Positions 8,291-17,683 of a stretch of 64,000 nt of DNA are shown in pieces. Origin of the DNA: Firmicutes bacterium UBA5286 (GTDB lineage Bacteria; Bacillota; Proteinivoracia; UBA4975); NCBI GenBank assembly GCA_002408465.1, contig DHSM01000014.1, positions 1 through 64,000 on the forward strand, read 5' to 3'. The first letter of the stretch is position 1; each line of letters opens with the position of its first letter. The notes below the pieces were generated by a model. The model made no database searches. It worked only from the letters and a program-made list of their open reading frames with translations, and had not been told where the DNA came from. Both the position numbers and the translations under genes were made by a program.

Positions 8291-10891
8291 ATGAAGATTG
8301 AAGCGGTTGCGGCAGAGTTAAGAACTGATCTTGAGAGGGGATTGACAGCAACGGAAAGGCGGCGCAGACTGCAAAACGGTCCCAATATATTGGACAGCCG
8401 CCGGAGCAGCGCCTTGCTTGTGTTTATCAGCCAATTCGCCGATACCATGGTGTTGATGCTGTTGGCTGCCACCTTGGTGTCTGCGGTCCTGGGGGAATAT
8501 GCTGACGCCCTGACCATAATGATAATCGTCATTCTCAACGCTTTGCTGGGTTTTGCCCAAGAGTTCAAGGCTGAACGGTCCTTGGAAGCCCTCCAGGACT
8601 TAACGGCCCCCATGGCCCAGATTCTGTGCGCCGGCGAAATCAAGTTGGCGCCGGCGGCGGAGCTGGTGTCTGGGGATATCGTTTTTCTAAAGGCTGGCGA
8701 CCGGGTGCCGGCAGATTTGCGTATTTTTAATGCCGCCAGTTTGGAAATCGATGAATCGCCTTTCACAGGGGAAAATCTGCCGGTGCCAAAATATGAGGAT
8801 GGAGAACCCTATGCCTATATGGGCTGCCTCGTTACCAGGGGCCGGAGCAAGGGGCTGGTAGTGGCAACGGGCATGCGCACTCAAATGGGCAAAATTGCCC
8901 ACATGCTGGATAAAGCTGAGCAGCAACCCACACCGCTGCAAAGCAGGCTGAGCCGACTGGGCAATACCCTGGTGATTCTCTGCTCGGCAATTTGCCTGAT
9001 TGTCATGGTTGCGGGAGTGTTGCGGGGCGAGCCCCTGTACAAGATGTTTATGGCCGGGGTCAGCCTGGCTGTGGCTGCCATTCCCGAAGGGCTGCCGGCA
9101 GTGGTTACTCTCTGCCTGACTTTTGGCCTGCAGCGGATGCTCCGGCGCAATGCTATAGCGAGAAAACTGCCGGCGGTTGAGACCCTTGGTTGCGCAACGG
9201 CAATCTGCTCCGACAAGACCGGCACTTTGACTCGAAACCGGATGACGGTGGAGAGAGTATACGCCGGCGGCGCTGTTTTCGAGCTGACCAGTGGGGACTA
9301 CAATCTGGAGGGCCCTTGGGGCAAGGCGCCTGCCCTGCTAAGCTGGCTGCTGACCGTTGGGGCAGTCTGCAACGGGGCCGCCCTCCAACAGGATAATAAC
9401 AGGGTGAAAATTATCGGCGACCCTACTGATGGCGCTCTGCTAATGGCCGCAGCCAAGGGCGGACTGACCAAAGACAGGCTGCTGGAGAGATTTGAAGTCA
9501 TCAGGGAATACCCTTTTGAGTCAAGAACGAAGATGATGTCTGTCGTCGTCCGGGATTTGTGGACTGGGTCGGTGTATGCCTTTGTTAAAGGGGCGCCGGA
9601 GGTAATCCTGTCCCGCTGTTCCTTTATTCAGGGTCAGTGGGGACCGGCCCCCTTTGGGACCAGGCAGCGGGCAGGGGCCGACAATATTTGCCGGCAGTGG
9701 GCAGGAGAGGCCTACCGTTTGCTGGCTGTGGCCTGGAAAGAATGCAAACTTATTCCCCTGAGCCAGCAAGAAGCAGCATCTGAGCTGATCTTTTCCGGTA
9801 TCACGGCTCTCAACGACCCTCCCCGTCCCCAGGTGCCGGAGGCGATTCGGCGCTGTCTCCGGGCAGGAATAAAACCGATTATGATTACCGGCGATCATCG
9901 GGAGACGGCAATTGCCATCGCCCATCGCATCGGACTTCCCTTTGGCCCCGGAGGGGTGGTCACTGGGCAGGAACTGGAGGTTATGGATGATCAGGAATTG
10001 GAGGATAAGGTCCCTTCCTTTTCAGTCTGCGCCCGGGTCTATCCCGAACATAAGATGCGAATTGTCCGGGCTTTGAAAAAACGGGGATATGTGGTGGCAA
10101 TGACCGGCGATGGCGTCAACGATGCCCCGGCGGTAAAGGAGGCGGATATCGGCATTGCCATGGGCATTGCCGGAACTGAGGTGACCAAGGAAGCCGCCAG
10201 TTTTGTTCTGGCCGATGATAATTTCGCCACCATTATTGCCGCAGTGGAAGAGGGGCGGGTGATTTACAACAATATCCGCAAATTTATCCGTTTTTTGCTG
10301 ACATGTAATACCGGCGAGGTATTTACCATGTTTTTTGCCATCCTCCTGGGATTCCCTTTACCCTTAAGAGCCATTCAGATTTTGTGGGTCAACCTGGTCA
10401 CTGATGGCTTGCCGGCCCTGGCTCTCAGCCTGGAGCCTGGCGGAGCAGGGATAATGGAACAGCCCCCCCGTCCCCGGGATGAGAGCATAATGGCTCGGGG
10501 GATGGGAGCGGATATTTTCAGCACAGGGCTGTTTATCGGGGTGCTGACAGTGGCGATTTTCGCCTTTTCCCTGGCGGGAGGCAGAGCCCTGGCATACGGG
10601 CAGACCATGGCCTTGGCGACCTTGATCAGCATTCAGCTCTTATTTGCCTTGGATTGCCGGCAAAACGAAGATGGCAAAACACCGGGAATTTGGGTCAATC
10701 CTTGGCTGGCAGGAGCCCTGGTTATTTCTTTTGGCTTGCTCTTCCTGGTCCTGTATTTGCCGGTCTTAAGAGGGGTTTTTGGCACAGTGGCCTTATCCCC
10801 TCGAGATTGGGGCATTGTGCTTGCAGTTTCTCTGCTGCCCCTGTTGGCCCGAACGGCTATGAGAAAGTTGCGGAGGCTGAAAGACTTGTAA
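8291..10891 (+). CDS. Calcium-translocating P-type ATPase (PMCA/SERCA type)
   Basis: An 866-residue P2A-type ATPase that exports Ca2+ across the cytoplasmic membrane. The phosphorylated Asp is D308 in CSDKTGTLT; the TGDGVNDAP hinge and about ten membrane helices are present. Ca2+ ligand motifs match SERCA: IPEGLPA in M4, CNTGEV in M5, and NLVTDGLPALAL in M6. The actuator loop reads TGEN (E161) where TGES is almost universal. GGGGGGAAGG precedes the ATG. B. subtilis YloB, the equivalent pump, also sits next to yicC (yloC). No dedicated regulator is visible. Confidence 0.95.
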   Translation: MKIEAVAAELRTDLERGLTATERRRRLQNGPNILDSRRSSALLVFISQFADTMVLMLLAATLVSAVLGEYADALTIMIIVILNALLGFAQEFKAERSLEALQDLTAPMAQILCAGEIKLAPAAELVSGDIVFLKAGDRVPADLRIFNAASLEIDESPFTGENLPVPKYEDGEPYAYMGCLVTRGRSKGLVVATGMRTQMGKIAHMLDKAEQQPTPLQSRLSRLGNTLVILCSAICLIVMVAGVLRGEPLYKMFMAGVSLAVAAIPEGLPAVVTLCLTFGLQRMLRRNAIARKLPAVETLGCATAICSDKTGTLTRNRMTVERVYAGGAVFELTSGDYNLEGPWGKAPALLSWLLTVGAVCNGAALQQDNNRVKIIGDPTDGALLMAAAKGGLTKDRLLERFEVIREYPFESRTKMMSVVVRDLWTGSVYAFVKGAPEVILSRCSFIQGQWGPAPFGTRQRAGADNICRQWAGEAYRLLAVAWKECKLIPLSQQEAASELIFSGITALNDPPRPQVPEAIRRCLRAGIKPIMITGDHRETAIAIAHRIGLPFGPGGVVTGQELEVMDDQELEDKVPSFSVCARVYPEHKMRIVRALKKRGYVVAMTGDGVNDAPAVKEADIGIAMGIAGTEVTKEAASFVLADDNFATIIAAVEEGRVIYNNIRKFIRFLLTCNTGEVFTMFFAILLGFPLPLRAIQILWVNLVTDGLPALALSLEPGGAGIMEQPPRPRDESIMARGMGADIFSTGLFIGVLTVAIFAFSLAGGRALAYGQTMALATLISIQLLFALDCRQNEDGKTPGIWVNPWLAGALVISFGLLFLVLYLPVLRGVFGTVALSPRDWGIVLAVSLLPLLARTAMRKLRRLKDL

Positions 10892-10935
10892 TCCCCCGGG
10901 GATTCAGATAAAATAACAAAATGGGGGTGGCAGTC

Positions 10936-11781
10936 TTGATTTACAGCATGACTGGTTTTGGACGGCAACGCTTTGAAGTAAACGGCACGATCCTGACGGC
11001 GGAAATTAAGACCTTAAACCACAAGACTCTGGATATTCATTGCCGTTTGCCTGAATCCTTTTCTGCCCTGGAAATACCATTGCGCGGCCTGGTCAAGAAA
11101 TACGTAAGCCGAGGCCGGGCGGATGTAAGAATTTCCTTGGAACAAGGCAATATGGGTATAATAGAATTAAACCAGCCCGTATACGATTCTTATCTTAAAA
11201 TCCTTTCTGCTATTTCTCCAGCCGGTTCTGCCTCCATTGATCCCGTGGCTTTGCTGACGCTGCCCAATATTCTCATCAGCATCAATCCCGACCCCGAAGA
11301 AGATTCTTTTTGGCCTCCTTTGGAGAGAGCTCTGCAGCAACTGAAAGAAGACCGAATGCGGGAAGGGGCTTTGCTGTGGCAGGATATCTTGGAAAAAGTC
11401 AGCAGCATCAAGGACCTGGTCACGGAACTGGAGGCTTTGGCAATTCGCCAGCAGCAAGAGGTCGGCGATAAGTTTCGTCAGCGCCTGGCCCAGCTGGGTG
11501 ACATTGACGACAGCAGGATATTAACTGAGATTGCACTTTTGGTAGATAAGTCAGATATCAATGAGGAGTTAGTGCGCTTACAAGCCCATCTTGCTGAGTT
11601 CACAAAATGCGGTTCTCGGCAGGAACCTGTTGGCCGCAGGCTTGAATTCCTCGGTCAGGAGATGCTGCGGGAGACTAATACCATTGGGGCCAAAAGCGCA
11701 ATTTATGATGTTTCCAAGATCGCCGTTGACATTAAATCACAGCTGGAGAAAATCCGGGAACAGGTGCAGAATATTGAATAG
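10936..11781 (+). CDS. yicC: YicC/YloC family endoribonuclease
   Basis: A 281-residue protein starting MIYSMTGFGR, the family hallmark, and ending with the conserved C-terminal block (GAKSAIYDVSKIAVDIKSQLEKIREQVQN, in part). YicC proteins are endoribonucleases implicated in mRNA or sRNA turnover. The TTG at 10936 is preferred to the ATG at 10921 because GGGGGTGG lies just upstream and it restores the canonical N-terminus. remA follows after 11 bases. Confidence 0.92.
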   Translation: MIYSMTGFGRQRFEVNGTILTAEIKTLNHKTLDIHCRLPESFSALEIPLRGLVKKYVSRGRADVRISLEQGNMGIIELNQPVYDSYLKILSAISPAGSASIDPVALLTLPNILISINPDPEEDSFWPPLERALQQLKEDRMREGALLWQDILEKVSSIKDLVTELEALAIRQQQEVGDKFRQRLAQLGDIDDSRILTEIALLVDKSDINEELVRLQAHLAEFTKCGSRQEPVGRRLEFLGQEMLRETNTIGAKSAIYDVSKIAVDIKSQLEKIREQVQNIE

Positions 11782-11792
11782 AGGTGGAAGCT

Positions 11793-12047
11793 TTGCGTTT
11801 AGTGAACATAGGCTTTGGGAATATCGTTTCTGCCGGGAGAATTATCGCCATAGTCAGTCCTGAGAGCGCGCCCATAAAGCGGAATGTCCAGGAAGCCCGG
11901 GAGCGTGGCAATCTGATTGATGCTACTTATGGCCGCCGCACCAGGGCTGTGGTCATTATGGACTCGGGTCATATCGTCCTCTCTTCAGTCCAGCCGGAAA
12001 CAGTTGCCAACAGGCTGGCGGGAAAATCTTCAGATCTATTGGAATAG
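11793..12047 (+). CDS. remA: RemA-like extracellular matrix regulator (DUF370)
   Basis: An 84-residue protein with the near-invariant RemA motifs LVNIGFGNIVSAGRIIAIV, SPESAPIKR and YGRRTRAVVIMDSGHI. RemA forms DNA-binding rings and activates matrix and osmoprotection genes in Bacillus; its conservation in Clostridia suggests a broader role. TTG at 11793 is chosen by GAGGTGG five bases upstream. Guanylate kinase (gmk), usually next, is absent and rpoZ follows directly. Confidence 0.93.
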   Translation: MRLVNIGFGNIVSAGRIIAIVSPESAPIKRNVQEARERGNLIDATYGRRTRAVVIMDSGHIVLSSVQPETVANRLAGKSSDLLE

Positions 12048-12058
12048 GAGGAATGCCT

Positions 12059-12265
12059 GTGCTTAAACCATCCATTGACAGTTTGCTGGAAAAGGTGGAC
12101 AGCAAGTATACTTTGGTTCTTGTCGCCGCCCGCCGGGCCAGGAATATTCAGGCCAGCGGCCAGGGCTTAACAAACGGGGATAAGAAGCCGGTAACCATGG
12201 CCCTGGAAGAAGTCCTCAACGATCAGCTGGAGTTTGAACGCGCGCAAAACGGAAAGCTCAAATAA
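12059..12265 (+). CDS. rpoZ: RNA polymerase omega subunit
   Basis: A 68-residue protein with the omega-subunit pattern: MLKPSIDSLLEK, SKYTLVLVAARRAR and PVTMALEEV. Omega helps fold and retain the beta-prime subunit. GTG at 12059 gives the canonical start and an eight-base distance from TAGGAGG; the ATG at 12053 is too close to it. The stop codon lies within the stem of the following terminator. coaBC, normally between rpoZ and priA, is missing. Confidence 0.92.
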   Translation: MLKPSIDSLLEKVDSKYTLVLVAARRARNIQASGQGLTNGDKKPVTMALEEVLNDQLEFERAQNGKLK

Positions 12266-12289
12266 ACGTCCAGGGACGTTTATTTTTTT
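12261..12289 (+). terminator. Rho-independent terminator overlapping the rpoZ stop
   Basis: Arms 12261-12271 and 12274-12284 are perfectly complementary (11 bp, functionally a 4-nt loop), followed by a T run to 12289. The rpoZ TAA is inside the left arm. Confidence 0.88.
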
Positions 12290-12304
12290 CCGGATAAATT
12301 ATTG

Positions 12305-12313
12305 TGCTATAAT
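12305..12313 (+). promoter_or_regulatory. extended -10 promoter element for priA
   Basis: TGC-TATAAT, a perfect -10 with the TGn extension, 25 bases before the priA ATG and directly after the rpoZ terminator. No good -35 is visible, which is tolerated by extended -10 promoters. Confidence 0.6.
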
Positions 12314-12337
12314 AGCAATAATCAGGGAGGGGAGAGC

Positions 12338-14485
12338 ATGCTTGTAGCCAGGGTAATGATCCTCAACAAATATGCAGATATTGAACAGGCTCTGGACTAT
12401 TTCCTCCCCGTGGGGATGCAGGCCCCGCCGGGAAGCATTGTGCAAGTGCCCTTGGGGTCCAGGCTTGTTGAAGGCGTTGTCTTTGCCCACCCTGAAGTTC
12501 CGGAAGTGCCGGAACTCAAAGAAGTACTCAGTGTCAGTGAGAGAAGATTGCCCCTTGAGTTCATCGATCTGGCCTGCTGGCTGGCAGTGAGGGCTGGCTG
12601 CTCAATTGCCACAGCCCTTTCGGCAATGCTTCCTCCTGCTGGCAGTGGCCTTTCTCCGGTGCGGTGGCAGATAGATGAACAAGCTGCCACCGCCATTTCT
12701 TTAACGGAAAAGCAGCAATTGGTTGCCGACCTTGTCCGCCAGCAGAGCCCTATGCAGAAAACAGAGATTTCCCGGGCTCTCGGGATCTCTTTGGCGCCAA
12801 TCAACAGCCTCATTGCCAAGGGAGTCTTGCTGCCCACAAAGGGCAAGGCCCCGGCGCAAGACTGGAATTTTCAGCAGGTAGCTGAACTGACTAGCGATCA
12901 AGCCAGAGTCATTGCCGTGATTAGGGCCGAAAGCGAAGGCTTTCAAAAGGGCGGAACTTTTGTGCTCCACGGGGTTACCGGCAGCGGCAAGACAGAAGTA
13001 TATATTCGCCTGACCCGTGAGGTATTGGCCGCGGGAAGGCAAGTCCTGGTGCTGGTGCCGGAAATTGCCCTTACCGCCCAGCTGGTGGCCAGATTTCGCG
13101 CCGCCTTTGGAACGGGGGTGTCAGTTTTTCACAGTGGTCTCAGTGGCAGCCGACGGGCCTCTGAATGGGACAGGATTTCCCGGGGAGATGCAGCCATAGT
13201 AATTGGGACCCGTTCGGCGGTGTATGCCCCTTTAGATAATCTTGGCCTGGTTGTCATGGATGAAGAACATGAACTGGCCTATAAACAGGAAGAGACTCCT
13301 CGCTATCATGCCCGAGACGTAGCTCTGTATAGAGCGAGACAGCATGGCGCCGTTGTGGTCATGGGCAGCGCCACACCCTCCTTGGAGACATACTCCCGGG
13401 CCCTTTCCGGACAATACCGCTTGTTGGAAATGCCCAAGCGGGTTCACAGCCTGCACCCTGTAGTGGCTGAAATCGTCGACATGCGCAGGGAATTGCAGCT
13501 AGGCAACCGGGGCATGCTGAGCAGATCTTTGACCCAGGCCCTGGCAGACACTTTGGCCAGGAATGAGCAAGCCCTTCTGTTTTTAAATCGGCGAGGGTTG
13601 GCGCCGACAGTGCTGTGCCGCAACTGTGGCTTCAGATACACCTGCCCCAATTGTTCCACGTCTTTAACCCTCCATGGCCATGGCCTCCTCAGATGCCATC
13701 ATTGCGGGGAAACAGCCAGGATTTCTGGCGTTTGCCCTGAATGCGGCAGCAAATATTTGCGGGAGCTTGGTGTGGGGACGCAAAAGCTGGAAGCCCATTT
13801 GGCATCCCGCTTCCCCGGCGTTCATCTCTGCAGAATCGATCGGGATACAGCCGGCACTGCTTTGGATAAAGAGCTGCATCTGTATAATTTTTACCAGCAG
13901 GAATCCGGCATTCTCTTGGGCACGCAAATGATTGCCAAGGGTTTGGATTTTCCCAAAGTCACTTTGGTGGGCATTGTCCTGGCGGATTTAAGTCTAGCCA
14001 TGTCGGATTTTCGCGCAGCGGAACGGACCTTCCAGCTGGTGACCCAGGCCGGGGGGAGAACAGGCAGAGCCCAGCTGCCAGGGAGGGTAATCATTCAGAC
14101 CTATCAACCTGAACACTACAGCCTGCAGTTTGCTTTGGCTGGAGATTACCTGGGTTTTTACCGCCATGAAATGGGGGTAAGGAACAAGGCGGGGCTGCCG
14201 CCCTTTTCTGCTCTGACCCGGATACTAATCAGCGCCAAGGAGCAGCCCCAGCTGATGAAACAAGTGGAACAGATAACTGCCTTGCTCAGGCAAGAAAATT
14301 ATAACTTGCTCTTCTCCGGTCCGCCTCCCCTGGAAAGGCTCAAGGGACGCTACCGCTGGCATTTATTGCTGCGTCATTCCTTGGCAAACAGTCCGTGGGA
14401 AAAGGTGGAAAGGCTCCGCAGGAGCATCCGGGGAGATAAATACACACGCGTTATCATCGACAATAATCCGTATAACTTTATGTAA
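12338..14485 (+). CDS. priA: Primosomal replication-restart helicase PriA
   Basis: A 715-residue superfamily 2 helicase that reloads the replisome at collapsed forks. Visible are the N-terminal DNA-binding region, Walker A GVTGSGKTE at about 211, a DEEH box at about 307, GSATPSLE (motif III), and eight cysteines of the zinc-binding insert at about 427-468 (CRNCGF, CPNCS, CHHCGE, CPECGS). The ATG at 12338 has AGGGAGGGGAG upstream. It heads the priA-def-fmt-rlmN-prpC-prkC-rsgA-rpe unit. Confidence 0.97.
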   Translation: MLVARVMILNKYADIEQALDYFLPVGMQAPPGSIVQVPLGSRLVEGVVFAHPEVPEVPELKEVLSVSERRLPLEFIDLACWLAVRAGCSIATALSAMLPPAGSGLSPVRWQIDEQAATAISLTEKQQLVADLVRQQSPMQKTEISRALGISLAPINSLIAKGVLLPTKGKAPAQDWNFQQVAELTSDQARVIAVIRAESEGFQKGGTFVLHGVTGSGKTEVYIRLTREVLAAGRQVLVLVPEIALTAQLVARFRAAFGTGVSVFHSGLSGSRRASEWDRISRGDAAIVIGTRSAVYAPLDNLGLVVMDEEHELAYKQEETPRYHARDVALYRARQHGAVVVMGSATPSLETYSRALSGQYRLLEMPKRVHSLHPVVAEIVDMRRELQLGNRGMLSRSLTQALADTLARNEQALLFLNRRGLAPTVLCRNCGFRYTCPNCSTSLTLHGHGLLRCHHCGETARISGVCPECGSKYLRELGVGTQKLEAHLASRFPGVHLCRIDRDTAGTALDKELHLYNFYQQESGILLGTQMIAKGLDFPKVTLVGIVLADLSLAMSDFRAAERTFQLVTQAGGRTGRAQLPGRVIIQTYQPEHYSLQFALAGDYLGFYRHEMGVRNKAGLPPFSALTRILISAKEQPQLMKQVEQITALLRQENYNLLFSGPPPLERLKGRYRWHLLLRHSLANSPWEKVERLRRSIRGDKYTRVIIDNNPYNFM

Positions 14486-14497
14486 GAGGTGATTGTT

Positions 14498-14962
14498 GTG
14501 GCTGTCAGGGATATAAAAAAATTCGGTGATCCGGTGCTGCGCTTCAAAGTTCAACCGGTAAAAGCTTTTAATGCGGAGACGATAAAAATCTTGGAAGATA
14601 TGGCTGAAACTATGGAACACTACAAGGGGGTGGGATTAGCTGCTCCCCAAATCGGCCTCAATTTGGCTTTAGTGGTCATCAGGCCGGGAGAAGACTTTCC
14701 AGTCTTTGAATTTATCAATCCAAGGATCACCAGCTGTTCCGGCGAGGAAATTGATGTAGAAGGATGTTTAAGTGTTCCCGGCATTTTTGGCGAGGTCCCT
14801 CGCTGCACCCAGGTGGAAATGGATTATCAGGACCGCAAGGGCAGGCGCAAAGTCCTCAATACTTCTGGTTTTTTTGCCCGGATTATTCAGCATGAGCTGG
14901 ACCATCTCTCCGGGGTTTTGTTTGTTGACAAAGTAATTAATTTTGTTTCCGGGGAGGAATGA
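14498..14962 (+). CDS. def: Peptide deformylase
   Basis: A 154-residue metallohydrolase that removes the N-terminal formyl group from nascent proteins. The three active-site motifs are intact: GVGLAAPQIG, EGCLS and QHELDH, giving the Cys and two His metal ligands plus the catalytic Glu. GTG at 14498 fits both the family start (AVRDIKKFGDPVLR) and AGAGGTG six to seven bases upstream. It overlaps or abuts fmt, its functional partner. Confidence 0.96.
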   Translation: MAVRDIKKFGDPVLRFKVQPVKAFNAETIKILEDMAETMEHYKGVGLAAPQIGLNLALVVIRPGEDFPVFEFINPRITSCSGEEIDVEGCLSVPGIFGEVPRCTQVEMDYQDRKGRRKVLNTSGFFARIIQHELDHLSGVLFVDKVINFVSGEE

Positions 14963-14964
14963 TT

Positions 14965-15888
14965 TTGGCAAACTTGATCTTTATGGGCACTTCCAATTTT
15001 GCCTGCAGAACATTAGCTGCCCTTGAACAGGCAAATTATAAACCGAAATTAATTATCACCAGGACTGACAGCATATCCGGCCGCCACCGGCAACCCTCTA
15101 TGCCTCCCGTAAAAAAATGGGCTGCAGCCAGGGGGTTGCCGGTTTGGCAGCCCATCAATATCAACAGCAGGGAGAGCATTGCAAAGTTACGGAGCCTGGC
15201 GCCTGACCTATTTGTGGTGGTGGCATACGGCAAAATACTAAGCAAAGAAGTCTTATCTCTTCCCGCCCTGGGGGCCATTAATGTCCATGCCTCACTGTTG
15301 CCGGATTTGCGCGGAGCTGCCCCTGTAGAATGGGCGATTATGTTGGGCTATACTGAGACTGGCGTCACTACCATGTTTATGGATGAAGGCGTGGATACAG
15401 GAGATATTATTTTACAACAGGCAACGGCAATTGGGGCAGAGGAGAACAGCGGCCAGCTCAGGGAGCGCCTGGCGGCGATGGCCCAGCAACTGTTGCCGGA
15501 AACTATTAACCTTGTCCTTCAGGGCAAGGCCCCCCGCAGACCCCAGCCGCCTGTTTGCCCCCAGTATGCCCCGGTCTTGGACAGAGCCATCGAACGCTTG
15601 GACTGGACGCTGCCGGCACAGGCATTGGCCAACAAGGTCAGGGCCCTTGCTCCCAAACCCGGCAGTTTCTGCGAATTTAGAGGCAAGAGGCTAAAAATAT
15701 TCAGGGCTGCAGCCGTCTCCGGTTCAGCTCTTTCCGGAAGGGCTGTGCTGCAAGGGAAAAGGTTGTTGGTCGGCACGGGCGAGGGCCTTTTAGAATTAGC
15801 CGAGGTCCAGCCTGAAGGCAAAAAGATTTCTATAGTCAGAGATTTTATCAATGGCTACCATATTCAAGAGGAAGAAGTTTTCCTGTAG
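14965..15888 (+). CDS. fmt: Methionyl-tRNA formyltransferase
   Basis: Transfers a formyl group from 10-formyl-tetrahydrofolate to Met-tRNA(fMet). The N-terminal Rossmann domain carries FMGTSNFA, VVVAYGKIL, HASLLPDLRGAAP and MDEGVDTGDI; a C-terminal OB-type domain follows to residue 307. TTG at 14965 is favoured by GGGGAGG seven bases upstream; the alternative ATG at 14959 overlaps the def stop but lies one base from that site. rsmB, commonly between fmt and rlmN, is not present. Confidence 0.95.
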   Translation: MANLIFMGTSNFACRTLAALEQANYKPKLIITRTDSISGRHRQPSMPPVKKWAAARGLPVWQPININSRESIAKLRSLAPDLFVVVAYGKILSKEVLSLPALGAINVHASLLPDLRGAAPVEWAIMLGYTETGVTTMFMDEGVDTGDIILQQATAIGAEENSGQLRERLAAMAQQLLPETINLVLQGKAPRRPQPPVCPQYAPVLDRAIERLDWTLPAQALANKVRALAPKPGSFCEFRGKRLKIFRAAAVSGSALSGRAVLQGKRLLVGTGEGLLELAEVQPEGKKISIVRDFINGYHIQEEEVFL

Positions 15889-15924
15889 TTTCTTTCTTAC
15901 ATAGAACATAAGGGTGGTCTTAAT

Positions 15925-16941
15925 ATGTTTGCATTAGACTCTGTTCGTTTTCAAAAGGTGGCTGATGAATTAAATCTTCCCACATTTAGGCTGGCTCAGA
16001 TCCGTCAATGGATTTATACTCATTTCACCGGAGATTTTAATGAGATGAGCAATTTATCTCTGGCCTTGCGGGAAACCCTGGCCAGCAAGTACCGGGTCAC
16101 TAATTCCCATGTTGTCGCCGTCCGGAAAGGGAAGGGTTCGGTTAAATTGCTGGTGCAGTACCCGGACGGAGCCAAGATCGAGACGGTAATTATGAGCTAC
16201 AGAGACTGGTCTAGCGCCTGCTTGTCCACTCAGGTAGGCTGTGCCATGGGCTGCGCTTTTTGCGCCACGGGTCCCATGGGATTAGAGCGCAATCTCACCA
16301 CTGACGAAATGGCAGAACAGCTGTGGCACTGCTGCAACTACGCCAAGGTCAATTCTTTGCAGCCTATCCGGAACATTGTGCTGATGGGAATTGGAGAGCC
16401 TCTGGCTAATTTTCGCAATGTAGTGGAATTTATCCGCAGGGCTAATGATCCCCAGCTTTTTGGCATTGGTCAGCGGCGGATTACATTGTCGACGGTGGGG
16501 CTGATTTCGCAAATTCAGGAACTTGCCCAGCTTAATCTGGCAATTACTCTTGCCGTTTCCCTTCATGCACCCAATGACAAGCTACGCAATCAGTTAATGC
16601 CCATAAGTCGCAAATATCCCTTGCAGGAGTTAGTTGCCGCATGTAGAAAATATACAGAAGCGACTGGGCGCCGGGTGACCTATGAATATCTGCTCCTGGC
16701 GGGAATCAATGACCAGGACAGTCACGGGGCAGAGTTGGCTCGGTTACTCAAAGGTGAGAATTGTCTCATAAACCTGATACCCTTTAATCAGGTTTCCGGC
16801 GCATCCTTTCGCCCCAGTTCCAGAGCAGAGGTTTTTCAAAGACAATTGGAGCAGGCGGGGTTAAATGCCACTATTCGCCGCAGCATTGGCCAGGAAATTG
16901 ACGCGGCCTGCGGCCAACTGCGCAAGGGATTGCCGGAGTAA
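15925..16941 (+). CDS. rlmN: RlmN dual-specificity 23S rRNA/tRNA adenine-C2 methyltransferase
   Basis: A 338-residue radical-SAM enzyme that methylates A2503 of 23S rRNA and A37 of some tRNAs. The 4Fe-4S motif CAMGCAFC, the GIGEPLANF stretch and the methyl-carrying cysteine near the C-terminus (IDAACGQL) are present. GGGTGGT precedes the ATG. It lies 36 bases after fmt and 19 before prpC. Confidence 0.96.
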   Translation: MFALDSVRFQKVADELNLPTFRLAQIRQWIYTHFTGDFNEMSNLSLALRETLASKYRVTNSHVVAVRKGKGSVKLLVQYPDGAKIETVIMSYRDWSSACLSTQVGCAMGCAFCATGPMGLERNLTTDEMAEQLWHCCNYAKVNSLQPIRNIVLMGIGEPLANFRNVVEFIRRANDPQLFGIGQRRITLSTVGLISQIQELAQLNLAITLAVSLHAPNDKLRNQLMPISRKYPLQELVAACRKYTEATGRRVTYEYLLLAGINDQDSHGAELARLLKGENCLINLIPFNQVSGASFRPSSRAEVFQRQLEQAGLNATIRRSIGQEIDAACGQLRKGLPE

Positions 16942-16960
16942 TAGGTATGGGGGGAGAGAG

Positions 16961-17665
16961 ATGAAGGTTCTTGGCATTACTAATCCGGGTTTAATTCGGG
17001 ATAACAATGAAGACTGCTTTTTCATCAATCGCGAAAAAAGACTGTTGATTGTTGCCGACGGCATGGGAGGACATGCCGCCGGGGAAGAAGCGAGCAAATT
17101 GGCAGTGCGAACAGTGGTCAGCAATCTTGGGGACTATCTAAACCAGCCGGAACAGAGGATTAAGGCGGCGATAACCGCAGCCAACGCTGCCATATTGGCA
17201 AAATCCGCCGCTAATTCTGACCTGAATGGAATGGGCACCACTTTAACCTTGGCGGCTGTGCTCCCTGACTGCCTGGTTACCGGGCACATCGGCGACAGCA
17301 AGGCTTTTCTCATTGATGCTGAGGGCATGCTGCCCTTGACCAGTGATCACTCGGTCAGCGGCCAGCTGTTAGCCCTGGGCAAGATTACCAGGGCCGAGGC
17401 CGCTTGCCATCCCCAGCGGCATGTGCTGACCAGGGCCCTGGGCATTGACTCTTGCGTAGACATTGAAATTCAGCGCGGGCCATGGAGTCCTGGCCAACAA
17501 CTTCTCCTGTGCTCAGACGGCTTGACAGAAGTAGTCTCTTTCTCTGAGATATATCAGGCTGTTGCGGGCACCGGCAGTCTGGAAGAGAAAATTAACAGTC
17601 TGCTGTCGCTGGTGATGGAAAGGGGCGCTCCTGATAATGTTACGATTATTCTTGCTCAATTATAA
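16961..17665 (+). CDS. prpC: PP2C-type Ser/Thr protein phosphatase
   Basis: A 234-residue PPM phosphatase with metal-binding motifs NEDCFF, VADGMGGHAAGE, GTTLTLA, GHIGDSKAFLI, DHS and SDGLTEVV, plus the final APDNVTIIL. It dephosphorylates targets of the adjacent PASTA kinase. The ATG at 16961 has GGGGGGAGAG upstream and gives the family start (MKVLGITNPGLIRDNNED). It is 18 bases upstream of prkC, an almost invariant pair. Confidence 0.95.
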   Translation: MKVLGITNPGLIRDNNEDCFFINREKRLLIVADGMGGHAAGEEASKLAVRTVVSNLGDYLNQPEQRIKAAITAANAAILAKSAANSDLNGMGTTLTLAAVLPDCLVTGHIGDSKAFLIDAEGMLPLTSDHSVSGQLLALGKITRAEAACHPQRHVLTRALGIDSCVDIEIQRGPWSPGQQLLLCSDGLTEVVSFSEIYQAVAGTGSLEEKINSLLSLVMERGAPDNVTIILAQL

Positions 17666-17683
17666 CTGTGAGGGGGTGACATA

